Assembly: GCF_016836705.1 (NCBI RefSeq)
Contig: NZ_JAFCGY010000004.1
Location: 186,001 to 250,000 of the forward strand
DNA: 64,000 nucleotides
Direction of reading: 5' to 3'
DNA from: Mesorhizobium caraganae
GTDB taxonomy: Bacteria > Pseudomonadota > Alphaproteobacteria > Rhizobiales > Rhizobiaceae
Shown: piece after piece, positions 39,355 to 48,363 of the stretch
Layout of the letters: each line of letters begins with the position of its first letter
Numbering within the stretch: the stretch's first letter is position 1
Translations under genes and position numbers: made by a program
The notes under the pieces: generated by a model
What the model saw: only the letters and a program-made list of their open reading frames with translations
What the model was told of the DNA's origin: nothing
Database searches by the model: none

Positions 39355-40118
39355 CCGTCATTCCCTCGCCGCGCCAGGCGCTTGACGACATCGCGCTCTG
39401 CCTCGTCTTCTTCACCCGGCTGCCATTGCCTGTGTTCGACTTTCGCGGCCGCGGCCTTGCCGATGCGATCTGGGCCGCCCCCATCGCCGGCCTCGCCGTG
39501 GCAGTGGTTGGCGCCGTCGTCTACGCCATTGGGATAAAACTCGGCCTCGCCGCCGGGCCCGCGGCGGCCCTTGTCCTTGCCGCAACGCTGCTCGCCACCG
39601 GCTGCCTGCATGAGGACGGGCTGTCGGATGTCGCCGACGGCTTTGGCGGCGGCAAGACGCGCGACAAAAAACTGGAGATCATGCGCGACAGCCGAATCGG
39701 CGCCTATGGCGCTTCGGCGCTTGGCCTGTCGCTGCTCATCCGCTGGAGCGCGCTGTCGCAACTCGCCAATCCGACAAGCGTTCTCTTCGCCCTGATAGCC
39801 GCCCATGCTGCTTCGCGCGGGCTGCTCGGGGCCTTGATGCACCTGTCGCCGCCGGCGCGCAGCGACGGCCTGTCCGCAGACGCTGGCACCGTGTCGGCGC
39901 AGACCGCTGTTCTCGGCGCAGTGCTCGGCGCCGCAGCACTGCTGGCGCTCGGGCTGGGAGGTGCGTTTGCGGCGCTGATCCTGCTGGCGCTCGTGTTCAG
40001 CGCCTTGCGCGCGCTCTGCCTCAACCAGATTGGCGGCCAGACCGGTGACACGATCGGCGCCCTGCAGCAGCTCGGCGAGATCATAGTGCTGCTGGTCGCT
40101 TCCGTTTCCCTCACCTGA
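39351..40118 (+). CDS. cobV: Adenosylcobinamide-GDP ribazoletransferase (cobalamin synthase)
   Basis: Membrane enzyme joining alpha-ribazole (or its phosphate) to adenosylcobinamide-GDP, the last assembly step; named CobV in the aerobic pathway and CobS in enterics. It has 255 residues with several hydrophobic helices. The conserved acidic motif is TGCLHEDGLSDVADGFGGG (residues about 83-101), followed by KKLEIMRDSRIGAYGA. It overlaps cobB by 4 bases and is separated from cobU by 24 bases. Confidence 0.95.
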   Translation: MTVIPSPRQALDDIALCLVFFTRLPLPVFDFRGRGLADAIWAAPIAGLAVAVVGAVVYAIGIKLGLAAGPAAALVLAATLLATGCLHEDGLSDVADGFGGGKTRDKKLEIMRDSRIGAYGASALGLSLLIRWSALSQLANPTSVLFALIAAHAASRGLLGALMHLSPPARSDGLSADAGTVSAQTAVLGAVLGAAALLALGLGGAFAALILLALVFSALRALCLNQIGGQTGDTIGALQQLGEIIVLLVASVSLT

Positions 40119-40142
40119 ATCACTTCCGGAGATTGCTTCCCC

Positions 40143-41153
40143 ATGCCCTTCAAATCATTCGATGAACTGCGCGCCGCTTGCCTCGACCTGCCGATCGGCA
40201 GCGACACGGCTGCCAATGCCGTCTCCCGCCGCCAGGACACGCTGACCAAGCCACAAGGCAGCCTTGGCCGGCTGGAGACCATCGCCGCCTGGCTGGCGCG
40301 CTGGCAGGGCCGCGACATGCCGAAGCTCGATCGCGTAAAAGTCTTCGTCTTCGCCGGCAATCACGGTGTCACAGCGCAAGGCGTGTCGGCCTTCCCCTCG
40401 GAAGTGACCGTGCAGATGGTGGCGAATTTCGCCGGCGGTGGTGCCGCCATCAACCAGCTTGCCCGCATCGCCGGCGCCGAACTCGACGTCATCCCGCTCG
40501 ACCTCGACCACCCGACCGGTGACTTCACACAAACGCCGGCGATGGACGAAAAGGCCTTCCTCGCTGCCGTCTCCGCCGGTTATCACGCTGTGACGAAAGA
40601 CCTCGACCTCGTCTGCTTCGGCGAGATGGGCATCGGCAACACCACGCCGGCAGCCGCGATCTCGGCCGGCCTGTTCGGCGGTGGGGCAGAAAAATGGACC
40701 GGGCGCGGCACCGGCGTCGACGATGCCGGGCTGAAACGCAAGGTCACGGCCATCGAAGCGGGCCTCAAGCGCCATGCCGACGCGCTGTCCGATCCGCTGA
40801 AGATCGCTGCCGCCCTTGGCGGCCGCGAACTCGCCGCCATCTTCGGCGCCACGCTTTCCGCGCGTCGCAACAATGTCCCGGTGCTGCTCGACGGCTTCGT
40901 CTGCACCGCCGCCGCAGCGCCCTTGGCAAGGCTGCACCCAAGCGGCCTCGCCCACACCATCGCCGCCCATGTCTCGGCCGAATCCGGTCACCGCCGCCTG
41001 CTCGAAGCGCTCGGCCTGCCGCCGCTGCTCGACCTCGGCATGCGGCTCGGCGAAGGCTCCGGCGCCTGCCTCGCCGTCAACATCGTCCGCTCGGCGCTGG
41101 AATGCCATGTAAGGATGGCTAGCTTCGCTGAGGCCGGTGTGTCGGAGAAGTAG
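40143..41153 (+). CDS. cobU: Nicotinate-nucleotide--dimethylbenzimidazole phosphoribosyltransferase
   Basis: Makes alpha-ribazole phosphate from dimethylbenzimidazole for the lower ligand of cobalamin; CobU in the aerobic naming, CobT in enterics. It has 336 residues. Conserved are KPQGSLGRLETIAAWLA, VFAGNHGVTAQGVSAFP and the GEMGIGNTTPAAAI loop, with catalytic Glu near residue 305 in LGMRLGEGSGACLA. It is the last gene of the same-strand run. A ribosome site (GGAG) lies farther from the ATG than usual. Confidence 0.96.
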   Translation: MPFKSFDELRAACLDLPIGSDTAANAVSRRQDTLTKPQGSLGRLETIAAWLARWQGRDMPKLDRVKVFVFAGNHGVTAQGVSAFPSEVTVQMVANFAGGGAAINQLARIAGAELDVIPLDLDHPTGDFTQTPAMDEKAFLAAVSAGYHAVTKDLDLVCFGEMGIGNTTPAAAISAGLFGGGAEKWTGRGTGVDDAGLKRKVTAIEAGLKRHADALSDPLKIAAALGGRELAAIFGATLSARRNNVPVLLDGFVCTAAAAPLARLHPSGLAHTIAAHVSAESGHRRLLEALGLPPLLDLGMRLGEGSGACLAVNIVRSALECHVRMASFAEAGVSEK

Positions 41154-41406
41154 CTAGGGCGATTTGACGGGAGAGCGCCGGCCCGAACCTTCATTGACGA
41201 TCGTCGGGCCGGTCACTGGCATTCCGGGCTGGTGGCTCGAACGGCACGGCCGCTGAAAGATTCCCCACCTGGGGAAACAATGGCCCGCAGCTTCTGTGGT
41301 GGGCTCTTTTTACTGGCACTATTGGCCGTCGTTGGCGACAAAATGTGATTGACGTAACGTTGACCAGGCGCAATCATTACGGATTGTGCAGGGTGAGGGC
41401 GTTTCA

Positions 41407-41679
41407 ATGAAACTCGTTGTCTTTGGCGTAGCAATAGTATTGGCCGCCACCGGAGCAGCTGTTGCGAAAGAGAAGAAAAAGGTGGCCACCGCTCAGGCTA
41501 CAACCTCGTGTTCCACAGCTCATAAGAAGGCTGGCAGCAAGCCGACCGCGAAACCGGATTGCAAATCGACAGGCACCGTTGTTGCGCGGCCGTCAAATAA
41601 GGCCGCAAACTTCCTGGATCATTATAATCCGCGCTTAGGGTATGACACCAGTCCGTGGTTTCAAACTGGCTTTAATTGA
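41407..41679 (+). CDS. Small exported protein of unknown function
   Basis: A 90-residue protein from the ATG at 41407, with GAGGG 7 bases ahead. The first 20 residues (MKLVVFGVAIVLAATGAAVA) form a signal peptide with an AVA cleavage site. The mature part is basic and lysine/threonine-rich, with two cysteines (SCSTAHKK, KPDCKSTG) that could form a disulfide, ending in a tyrosine- and tryptophan-containing tail. I do not recognise a family. Base composition is lower in GC than in the cob genes, so it may be a lineage-specific gene. Confidence 0.6.
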   Translation: MKLVVFGVAIVLAATGAAVAKEKKKVATAQATTSCSTAHKKAGSKPTAKPDCKSTGTVVARPSNKAANFLDHYNPRLGYDTSPWFQTGFN

Positions 41680-41857
41680 TGGCGGCTTCGGCTTCCGGGC
41701 CTTTCTTTATCCAGCGCGGCCTTCCCTCCTTCGCCAAATAGCGCACCGGGCTTACCGGCCGCCGAGTTCAAGGCAAACCTGCCCCATGATTGAGGCATGC
41801 CGAGGCGCGTCAACGCGTCACGCATTCCAAGGTCTTCCACCAACTTTTCGAAAAATT

Positions 41858-41933
<76 letters not shown>

Positions 41934-42040
41934 ACTCGACCGGTCAAAACCGGCGTTGGCGGGCATATAGCCGCCGATACCGGTCCTGTCCAGCCCTGCC
42001 GGAATCATTTCCCGACAAATAGCTGAACTGCCGCAGGCGG

Positions 42041-42949
42041 TCAGACGAACAGTCTGCCTTCCGCCACCTTTACCGCATGGCCGCCGATGCGGGCGGAGGC
42101 CAGTTTTCCGCCTTCGACAGTGAGTTCGAGGCGGATGCGCGACGGTCGGCCCATCTCCAGCCCCTGCTCGATCCACAGCTGCGAAATGCCGTCGGTGGGG
42201 GCGTCGAAATGCATGATGGCGCCGGCAAAGGCCGCTGCGGCCGACCCGGTCGCCGGATCCTCGTATGATGGAGTGCCCGGCACGATCATGCGGACGTGGA
42301 AGGCGCTGTCATGGTTCACCGTCTGGCGGCAGTAGACGTACGGGCTGGCGAAAGCCCATTCGCTCTTGCGCGGCGCCAGTTCCGACCATGCTTGGTTGTC
42401 GAGCTTGATGCGGGCTGCCGCCTCCAGATTTGCGACCGGGATGGTGACGTAAGGCACGCCGGCGGACCAGAACGACACCAGGTGATTCTCGAAGCCGATC
42501 TCATGCGGCGCGAGGCCAAGGGCCGCACCAATCGCTTGCGGGTCGGCTTCGAGCTTCAACGGTTCCGGCAGCTTCGCCAGATCGAACTCGGCAAAGGTTG
42601 CGCCATCGTGCCGGCTGACGGCGCAGCGCACCGGGCCGATATTCTCCTCCAGCACGAAGATGCCGGCGTCGCCCTCGCCTGCCAGTTCGGCCAGCGCAAT
42701 CGCCGCGCCGACGGTCGGGTGGCCGGCAAACGGCATTTCATAGTCGGGCGTGAAAATGCGGATGCGGTTGCGATGTTTTGGATTGTCCGGCGACAGCACG
42801 AAGACCGATTCGGACAGGTTGAACTCGCGCGCAATGGCCTGCATGGCTGGCGTATCCAGCCCCCTGCTATCCAGCACGACGGCCAGCGGATTGCCGGCCA
42901 GCCGTTCGGTCGTAAACACATCGTAAAGCAAGTAATTGCGCGTCTGCAT
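42041..42949 (-). CDS. PhzF-family isomerase-like protein
   Basis: A 302-residue member of the PhzF/DapF-like family, named after the phenazine isomerase but mostly of unknown substrate. Family marks are YLLYDVFTTERLAGNPLAVVLD (residues about 6-27), EFNLSESVFVL with the catalytic-type glutamate, FTPDYEMPFAGHPTVGAAI, and EDPATGSAAAAFAGAIM near the C-terminus. No other phenazine genes are nearby, so phenazine production should not be inferred. It lies between a tRNA and a divergent exporter operon. Confidence 0.92.
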   Translation of the reverse strand: MQTRNYLLYDVFTTERLAGNPLAVVLDSRGLDTPAMQAIAREFNLSESVFVLSPDNPKHRNRIRIFTPDYEMPFAGHPTVGAAIALAELAGEGDAGIFVLEENIGPVRCAVSRHDGATFAEFDLAKLPEPLKLEADPQAIGAALGLAPHEIGFENHLVSFWSAGVPYVTIPVANLEAAARIKLDNQAWSELAPRKSEWAFASPYVYCRQTVNHDSAFHVRMIVPGTPSYEDPATGSAAAAFAGAIMHFDAPTDGISQLWIEQGLEMGRPSRIRLELTVEGGKLASARIGGHAVKVAEGRLFV

Positions 42950-43061
42950 CTTGGAAAACCTTCCGCCTCAATCCGAACATGGCCGAAATTTAATTTGATA
43001 TTCGAACCAGTAAGCCTGATCTGTGCACCTATAGGGACATTACGCTTCATAGGGGTCCGGC

Positions 43062-44279
43062 GTGGACCAGCTTGTCAATCTGCCAAAGACGGAATCGGAT
43101 TCCGCCATCGAGGCGGCGCTCGGACTTGACCGCAACGGCGTGCGCAAGAAGCGCCGCCGCGGCTGGCTTTACGCGCTGCTGGCGCTGATCGCCATTGCCG
43201 GTGGTCTCGCCGGCTACCAATGGTATGCCGGCTCTCCCGCCAAGATCGACTACACCACCACGCCGGCCACGATTGCCGATCTCACCGTCGCAGTGTCGGC
43301 GACCGGCACGCTGCAGCCCCTCACCCAGGTCGACATTTCGAGCGAACTGTCCGGCATCATACGCTCCGTCTCGGCCGAGGAGAACCAGCAGGTCAAGAAG
43401 GGCGACGTGCTGGCGACGCTCGACACGGTGAAACTAGAGGTCCAGATCGAACGCGCCGAGGCTTCGGCCAAGGCCGCCGCCGCCAATGTCGAGGACGCCA
43501 CGGTCACGCTGGCCGAGAACGAGAAGGCGCTGGTGCGCGCCGCCGAACTGACCAAGCGCGGCATGGCGACCGATCAGTCGCTTGAGGCCGCAACTGCCAC
43601 GCGCGACCGCTCCAAGGCGGCCCTCGACAGTGCGCAGGCCAATCTCGCCATCGCCCAGGCCGACCTCAAGGCGCAGCAGACCGACCTTGCCAAGAGCACG
43701 ATTTACGCCCCGATCGACGGCATCGTGCTGACGCGCTCGGTCGACCCCGGCCAGACGGTCGCCTCCTCGCTGCAGGCGCCGGTGCTGTTCATCATCGCCG
43801 CCGATTTGCGCAACATGGAGCTGGTGGCGGCGGTCGACGAGGCCGATATCGGCGCGGTCAGGCCCGGCCAACATGCGCGCTTTACCGTCGACGCCTTTCC
43901 GGAGCGACCTTTCGACGCCGAAATCCGCGACATCTCCTACGCCTCGGTCACCACCGACGGCGTCGTCACCTACAATGCGCGGCTCGAGGTCAACAACGAC
44001 GAGTTGTTGCTGCGGCCCGGCATGACCGCCACCGTTTCGGTCGTCACCAAACAGGCCAAGGGCGTGCTCACCGTGCCGTCCACCGCCTTCCGCTACCGCC
44101 CGGCGCAGCAGGCCGCCCGCGCTTGGAGCCTCAGCGACCTGTTTACAGGCCGCATGGGCCGTCCGGGCGGCAATCGCCGCCAGCAGGTGGCGGCACCCAC
44201 CGACGGCTCACGCACACTCTATGTGCTGGAGAACGGCCGGCCGCCAACGTCAGGATCGGCTCCACCGACGGTGAACTGA
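43062..44279 (+). CDS. MacA/HlyD-type periplasmic adaptor, frameshifted near its C-terminus
   Basis: Membrane-fusion protein of a MacAB-like ABC exporter. It starts with GTG at 43062 (AGGGG ahead) and has 405 residues in frame. An N-terminal membrane anchor (about residues 33-52) is followed by a lipoyl-like half, a long coiled coil rich in Ala/Glu (about 120-200), the second lipoyl half and beta-barrel. In frame it ends ENGRPPTSGSAPPTVN, which is unlike the family. The expected tail, ANVRIGSTDGELTEITSGL and on to ITASQLGS, is in the -1 frame and stops at 44344, 4 bases before the next gene. One base appears lost in GGCCGGCCGCC near 44245. Confidence 0.85.
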   Translation: MDQLVNLPKTESDSAIEAALGLDRNGVRKKRRRGWLYALLALIAIAGGLAGYQWYAGSPAKIDYTTTPATIADLTVAVSATGTLQPLTQVDISSELSGIIRSVSAEENQQVKKGDVLATLDTVKLEVQIERAEASAKAAAANVEDATVTLAENEKALVRAAELTKRGMATDQSLEAATATRDRSKAALDSAQANLAIAQADLKAQQTDLAKSTIYAPIDGIVLTRSVDPGQTVASSLQAPVLFIIAADLRNMELVAAVDEADIGAVRPGQHARFTVDAFPERPFDAEIRDISYASVTTDGVVTYNARLEVNNDELLLRPGMTATVSVVTKQAKGVLTVPSTAFRYRPAQQAARAWSLSDLFTGRMGRPGGNRRQQVAAPTDGSRTLYVLENGRPPTSGSAPPTVN

Positions 44280-44348
44280 CCGAGATCACCTCCGGCCTCG
44301 ACGAAGGCGCTCAGGTGATCACCGCCTCGCAGCTGGGGAGCTGACGCC

Positions 44349-45050
44349 GTGGCCGCGGCCCTTATCGGCTTCGATACGGTCTGGAAAAGCTATGGCCAGG
44401 GCGAAGCCAAGGTGCATGCGCTGGCCGGCGTCGACCTCACGATCAAGCGCGGCGAATTCGTCGCCATCATGGGTCCGTCGGGTTCGGGCAAATCGACGGC
44501 GATGAACATTATCGGCTGCCTCGACACGCCGACCGCCGGCACCTACTCCTTCATGGGCATCGATGCTGGCCGGCTCGACCGCAACCGCCGCGCGTTGCTG
44601 CGCAATCTCTACATCGGCTTCGTCTTCCAGGGCTACAATCTGTTGCCGCGCACCACGGCGGCGGAAAATGTCGAGCTGCCGCTGATCTATCGCGGCGCGC
44701 CGGCCCGCGAGCGCCGCGAGCTTGCCATGCAGGCGCTGGCCGAGGTCGGGCTTGTCGGGCGCGAGCACCATACGCCGGCCGAGCTCTCCGGCGGCCAGCA
44801 GCAGCGTGTGGCGATCGCGCGCGCCATCGTCACAACGCCGACGCTGCTTGTCGCCGACGAGCCGACCGGCAATCTCGACACCGCCCGCACGCACGAGATC
44901 ATGGAGTTGTTGACGAGGCTGAACCGCGAGCTTGGCCTGACCATCGCCATGGTCACCCACGAGGCCGACGTCGCCGAATATGCCGAGCGCACCATCCGCT
45001 TCCTCGATGGCCACGTCGCTTCCGATTCCTCGAAACTGGAAGTGGCCTGA
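44349..45050 (+). CDS. MacB-like ABC transporter ATP-binding protein
   Basis: A 233-residue ATPase starting with GTG at 44349. Walker A is GPSGSGKST (residues 42-50); the signature motif is ELSGGQQQRVAIARAI and Walker B is LLVADEPTG. It belongs to the LolD/MacB group that works with FtsX-like permeases. It is separate from its permease, which starts 2 bases downstream, whereas E. coli MacB fuses both. With the adaptor upstream it forms a three-gene export operon; the exported compound is unknown. Confidence 0.95.
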   Translation: MAAALIGFDTVWKSYGQGEAKVHALAGVDLTIKRGEFVAIMGPSGSGKSTAMNIIGCLDTPTAGTYSFMGIDAGRLDRNRRALLRNLYIGFVFQGYNLLPRTTAAENVELPLIYRGAPARERRELAMQALAEVGLVGREHHTPAELSGGQQQRVAIARAIVTTPTLLVADEPTGNLDTARTHEIMELLTRLNRELGLTIAMVTHEADVAEYAERTIRFLDGHVASDSSKLEVA

Positions 45051-45052
45051 CC

Positions 45053-46270
45053 ATGATCTGGGAAACCGTCCGCCTGTCGCTGCGTTCCATCCGCCGCAAT
45101 GTGCTGCGCTCGTTCCTGACGCTGCTCGGCATTGTCATCGGCGTTGCCGCCGTCATCGCCATGCTGACCATCGGCTCCGGCACCACGGCCAAGGTCAAGT
45201 CCGACATTGCCAAGCTCGGCTCGAACCTGCTCGTCGTCCGCTCTGGCCGCCCTGCAGGCACTGGCGGACCGGGAGGGCTCGACCAGGCGGTGCGGCCGCT
45301 GGCCGACAAGGATGTTGCAGCCCTTGTTGCGCATCTGACCGGGGCACGCGCCATTTCGCCGGCCTCGCAAAAGCAGGTGCGCGTCATCTTCGGCACCGAG
45401 AGCCTGACCTCGGGCGTCACCGGCACCGACAGCGCCTATCTCGACGCGCGCGACTGGAAGCTGGTTTCAGGCCGTCGGTTCAGCGATTCCGAAACCCGCT
45501 CCGGCACCGGCGTCTGCCTGATCGGCGAGACGGTGCGCCAGCAATTCTTCGGCGCCGGCGAGCCCGAGGGCGAGATCATCCGCGTCAACCGCACCTCGTG
45601 CAAGATCATCGGCCTGCTCGAACCCAAGGGCTATACCGGCTTCGGCCAGGACCAGGACAATGTCGTCTTGATGCCGCTTGCCGCCTACCAGCGCCGAATC
45701 GCCGGCAACCGCGACATCGACAACATCTATGTCGCCGCCGACGACCGCACGCCGACCACCGAATTGCAGCCGCGCGTCGAGGATATTCTGCGCGACACCC
45801 GCCGCATCACGCCCGACCGCGAAGACGATTTCTCGATCCGCGACATGACCCAGATCGCAGACGCCATGGCCAGCGCCACCACCACCATGACCGGCATGCT
45901 CGGCGCCGTGGCCGGCGTCAGCCTGCTTGTCGGCGGCATCGGCATCATGAACATCATGCTGGTCTCGGTCACCGAACGCACGCGCGAGATCGGCATCCGG
46001 CTCGCCATCGGCGCGCATGAAAAACATATCCTCATCCAGTTCCTGGTCGAGGCGACGGTGCTGTCGCTGCTCGGCGGCATCATTGGCATCCTGATCGGCC
46101 TGGCGCTGGCCGGGCTCGCATCGGCGACGCTGACCATACCCTTTGCACCGAGCCCGGCCGTCATCCTGCTCGCCGTCGGCTTTTCCGCCCTGATCGGCAT
46201 GGTGTTCGGCTTCTTCCCGGCGCTGCGCGGCGCCAGGCTCGATCCGATCGACGCGCTGCGGCACGAATAA
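45053..46270 (+). CDS. MacB-like FtsX-family ABC transporter permease
   Basis: A 405-residue permease with the MacB layout: one N-terminal membrane helix (about 20-45, FLTLLGIVIGVAAVIAML), a large periplasmic domain, then three C-terminal helices. The family motif GGIGIMNIMLVSVTERTREI follows the second helix. It is the last gene of the exporter operon. The substrate could be an antibiotic, peptide or lipoprotein; the sequence does not say. Confidence 0.93.
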   Translation: MIWETVRLSLRSIRRNVLRSFLTLLGIVIGVAAVIAMLTIGSGTTAKVKSDIAKLGSNLLVVRSGRPAGTGGPGGLDQAVRPLADKDVAALVAHLTGARAISPASQKQVRVIFGTESLTSGVTGTDSAYLDARDWKLVSGRRFSDSETRSGTGVCLIGETVRQQFFGAGEPEGEIIRVNRTSCKIIGLLEPKGYTGFGQDQDNVVLMPLAAYQRRIAGNRDIDNIYVAADDRTPTTELQPRVEDILRDTRRITPDREDDFSIRDMTQIADAMASATTTMTGMLGAVAGVSLLVGGIGIMNIMLVSVTERTREIGIRLAIGAHEKHILIQFLVEATVLSLLGGIIGILIGLALAGLASATLTIPFAPSPAVILLAVGFSALIGMVFGFFPALRGARLDPIDALRHE

Positions 46271-46370
46271 TTTGCTATCCACAACTTGGGTGCTTGCCGA
46301 CGCTGGCAACGCTGTCATCGTCCGTCTGCGATCCTAGTCTGGGCAATGCATCTCTGGTCGAGGAATGGCA

Positions 46371-46613
46371 ATGAGCAAGAGGGCACGGCTGATCCTGGCG
46401 ATGGTGATCATCGAAGGCGCCCTTGCCGGCATCTGGTGGTATCTCGCCAGCTACGGCGCGGCCAATCCTGATCGCGTCACAGCCGATTTCCAAGGCGTCG
46501 TCGGCCAGGCGATGGGCACGGCGATGGGTGGGTTGCTTGGGCTCGGTCTCATCCTGTTTGTCGTCGCCGCTCGCAACGACCGCAAGGCGGCGCAGCAAAA
46601 GGCGCGACACTGA
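46371..46613 (+). CDS. Small membrane protein of unknown function
   Basis: An 80-residue protein from the ATG at 46371 (GAGG 7 bases ahead; an ATG two codons upstream lies directly on that site). Two hydrophobic segments are visible, residues about 5-25 (LILAMVIIEGALAGIWWYLA) and about 48-67, with a basic C-terminus RNDRKAAQQKARH. No family is recognised. It lies between the exporter operon and the convergent Lrp-type regulator. Confidence 0.6.
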   Translation: MSKRARLILAMVIIEGALAGIWWYLASYGAANPDRVTADFQGVVGQAMGTAMGGLLGLGLILFVVAARNDRKAAQQKARH

Positions 46614-46630
46614 CCTACGCTTGCAGCCTG

Positions 46631-47107
46631 TCAGAACGGCAGTCGCGCATTCTCCTTGACCTCCTTCATGACGAAGAAGGTTCGGGTTTGCCGAACGCCC
46701 GGCAACGCAATCAGCTTCTGCCCATGCAGCTTGTTGAAATCCGCCATGTCGCGGACCCTGATCTTCAGGAGATAGTCGAAGTCGCCGGCGACGAGATTGC
46801 AGTCCAGCACCTCCTTGAGCTTGAGCACGGCCTCCTCGAAGGCGGCGAAGCTTTCCGGTGTCGAACGGTCGAGCACGACGCCAACCATCACCAGTGCGCC
46901 AAGCGCTACGGCGGCGGGCGCGATCTCCGCCCTGACCCCGGTGATGTATCCCTCTTCGAACAGGCGTTGCGTGCGCCTATGGCATGTGGCGGCGCTGACA
47001 TTCACGCGCGCCGCCAGTTCCGCATTGGTCAGCCGTCCCTCGGACTGAAGGGCCCGCAGGATCTTGATGTCAATGCGGTCGAAGGTCGGGTCGGAAGATT
47101 CTTCCAT
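46631..47107 (-). CDS. acdR: Lrp/AsnC-family regulator, probable AcdR
   Basis: A 158-residue Lrp-type regulator from the ATG at 47107 (MEESSDPTFDRIDIKILRAL). Residues 8-70 form the helix-turn-helix domain (NAELAARVNVSAATCHRRTQ). The rest is the AsnC/RAM ligand-binding domain (GDFDYLLKIRVRD). It is divergent from acdS with 148 bases between. In Pseudomonas, Azospirillum and several rhizobia the same arrangement is found for AcdR, which activates the ACC deaminase gene. The name is therefore assigned by context. Confidence 0.85.
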   Translation of the reverse strand: MEESSDPTFDRIDIKILRALQSEGRLTNAELAARVNVSAATCHRRTQRLFEEGYITGVRAEIAPAAVALGALVMVGVVLDRSTPESFAAFEEAVLKLKEVLDCNLVAGDFDYLLKIRVRDMADFNKLHGQKLIALPGVRQTRTFFVMKEVKENARLPF

Positions 47108-47142
47108 ATCTGCGGATCTAAATGGACGATTAGAACCAATCT

Positions 47143-47157
47143 TAGCGTATTTTCTTA
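47143..47157. promoter_or_regulatory. Candidate Lrp-type box between acdR and acdS
   Basis: TAGCGTATTTTCTTA matches 12 of 15 positions of the E. coli Lrp consensus YAGHAWATTWTDCTR. It lies in an AT-rich stretch of the divergent intergenic region and is the best candidate here for regulator binding. Confidence 0.4.
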
Positions 47158-47255
47158 TGGAAGTGGAAAAATCTTGGAAAGCCTTCGAGAGCACATTTCG
47201 CCCCTGTTCGTTTATCCTCTGTCTATTGAAAAACGACTATGGCGGAGACTAATCG

Positions 47256-48359
47256 GTGTCACTTCTGGCAAAATTCGAACGCTATCCCCTAACCTTCGGC
47301 GCGACGCCGATCGAGCATCTGCCGCGGCTGAGCGCGGCGCTGGGCGGGAAAGTACAGGTCTACGCCAAGCGCGACGATTGCAATTCCGGGCTCGCCATGG
47401 GCGGCAACAAATTGCGCAAGCTCGAATACATCGTTCCGGATGCCATAGCCTCGGGCGCCGACACGCTGGTATCGATCGGTGGCGTCCAGTCGAACCATAC
47501 CCGCATGGTCGCCGCGACGGCCGCCAAGATCGGCATGAAGTGCGTGGTGATCCAGGAAAAATGGGTGCCGCACTATGACGCCGTCTACGACCGGGTCGGC
47601 AACATCCTGCTGACGCGACTGATGGGCGCCGACAGCCGGCTTGTCGATGACGGTTTCGACATCGGCATCCGCAAGAGCTGGGAGGACGCCATCCAGTCGG
47701 TGAAGGACGCCGGCGGCAAGCCCTATCCGATTCCGGCCGGCGCCTCGGTGCACAAATTCGGCGGGCTGGGCTATGTCGGCTTCGCCGAAGAGGTGGCGAA
47801 CCAGGAGGCCGAGCTCGGCTTCACCTTCGACTACATCATCGTGTGCGTGGTGACCGGGTCGACGCAGGCCGGCATGATCGTCGGCTTCGCCGCGCAAGGT
47901 CGCGCCGACCGGGTGATCGGCATCGACGCCTCCGGAACGCTCGACCAGACCCGCGCGCAGGTCCGCCGCATCGTCGATGACACCGCTGCCCTCGTCGGGC
48001 TCGGCCGCACGGTCCGCGACGACGAAATCATCATCAACCCCGACTACGCCTATCCGGCCTACGGTGTTCCCTCCGATGAGACCAACGACGCGATCCGGCT
48101 GGCGGCCCGCACCGAGGCGATGATCACCGATCCGGTCTATGAGGGAAAGTCGATGCAGGGCCTGATCGATCTGACCCGCAAGGGCTTCTTCCCCAAGGGG
48201 TCAAAAATTCTCTACGCGCATCTCGGCGGCGCGCCGGCGATCAACGGTTACAGCTACTACTACAAGGACGACGGCGCCCCGACCCGGCCGCTGAAGGCAG
48301 CGAGTTTCGAACCTCGGGAAGTCACTGCGCCGGAGACGCTGCCGCCGCTGTTTCCCTGA
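47256..48359 (+). CDS. acdS: 1-Aminocyclopropane-1-carboxylate (ACC) deaminase
   Basis: PLP enzyme splitting ACC, the plant ethylene precursor, into ammonia and 2-oxobutyrate; in root bacteria it lowers plant ethylene. It starts with GTG at 47256 (GGAG 8 bases ahead) and has 367 residues. PLP lysine is K52 in [10 protein letters not shown]. Residues that separate ACC deaminase from D-cysteine desulfhydrase are all of the deaminase type: Y295 and E296 in DPVYEGKSM, and L323 in AHLGGAPA. The usual length is about 338; the last 30 or so residues here ([19 protein letters not shown] onward) are an extra tail. No nif or sym genes are nearby, pointing to Lrp-type regulation, not NifA. Confidence 0.95.
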   Translation: MSLLAKFERYPLTFGATPIEHLPRLSAALGGKVQVYAKRDDCNSGLAMGGNKLRKLEYIVPDAIASGADTLVSIGGVQSNHTRMVAATAAKIGMKCVVIQEKWVPHYDAVYDRVGNILLTRLMGADSRLVDDGFDIGIRKSWEDAIQSVKDAGGKPYPIPAGASVHKFGGLGYVGFAEEVANQEAELGFTFDYIIVCVVTGSTQAGMIVGFAAQGRADRVIGIDASGTLDQTRAQVRRIVDDTAALVGLGRTVRDDEIIINPDYAYPAYGVPSDETNDAIRLAARTEAMITDPVYEGKSMQGLIDLTRKGFFPKGSKILYAHLGGAPAINGYSYYYKDDGAPTRPLKAASFEPREVTAPETLPPLFP

Positions 48360-48363
48360 CAGC

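Noticed and set aside
42041..42949. Evidence for phenazine biosynthesis
   Set aside because: Only a PhzF-like family protein is present; no phzA-E or phzG genes are near, and the family is mostly unrelated to phenazines.
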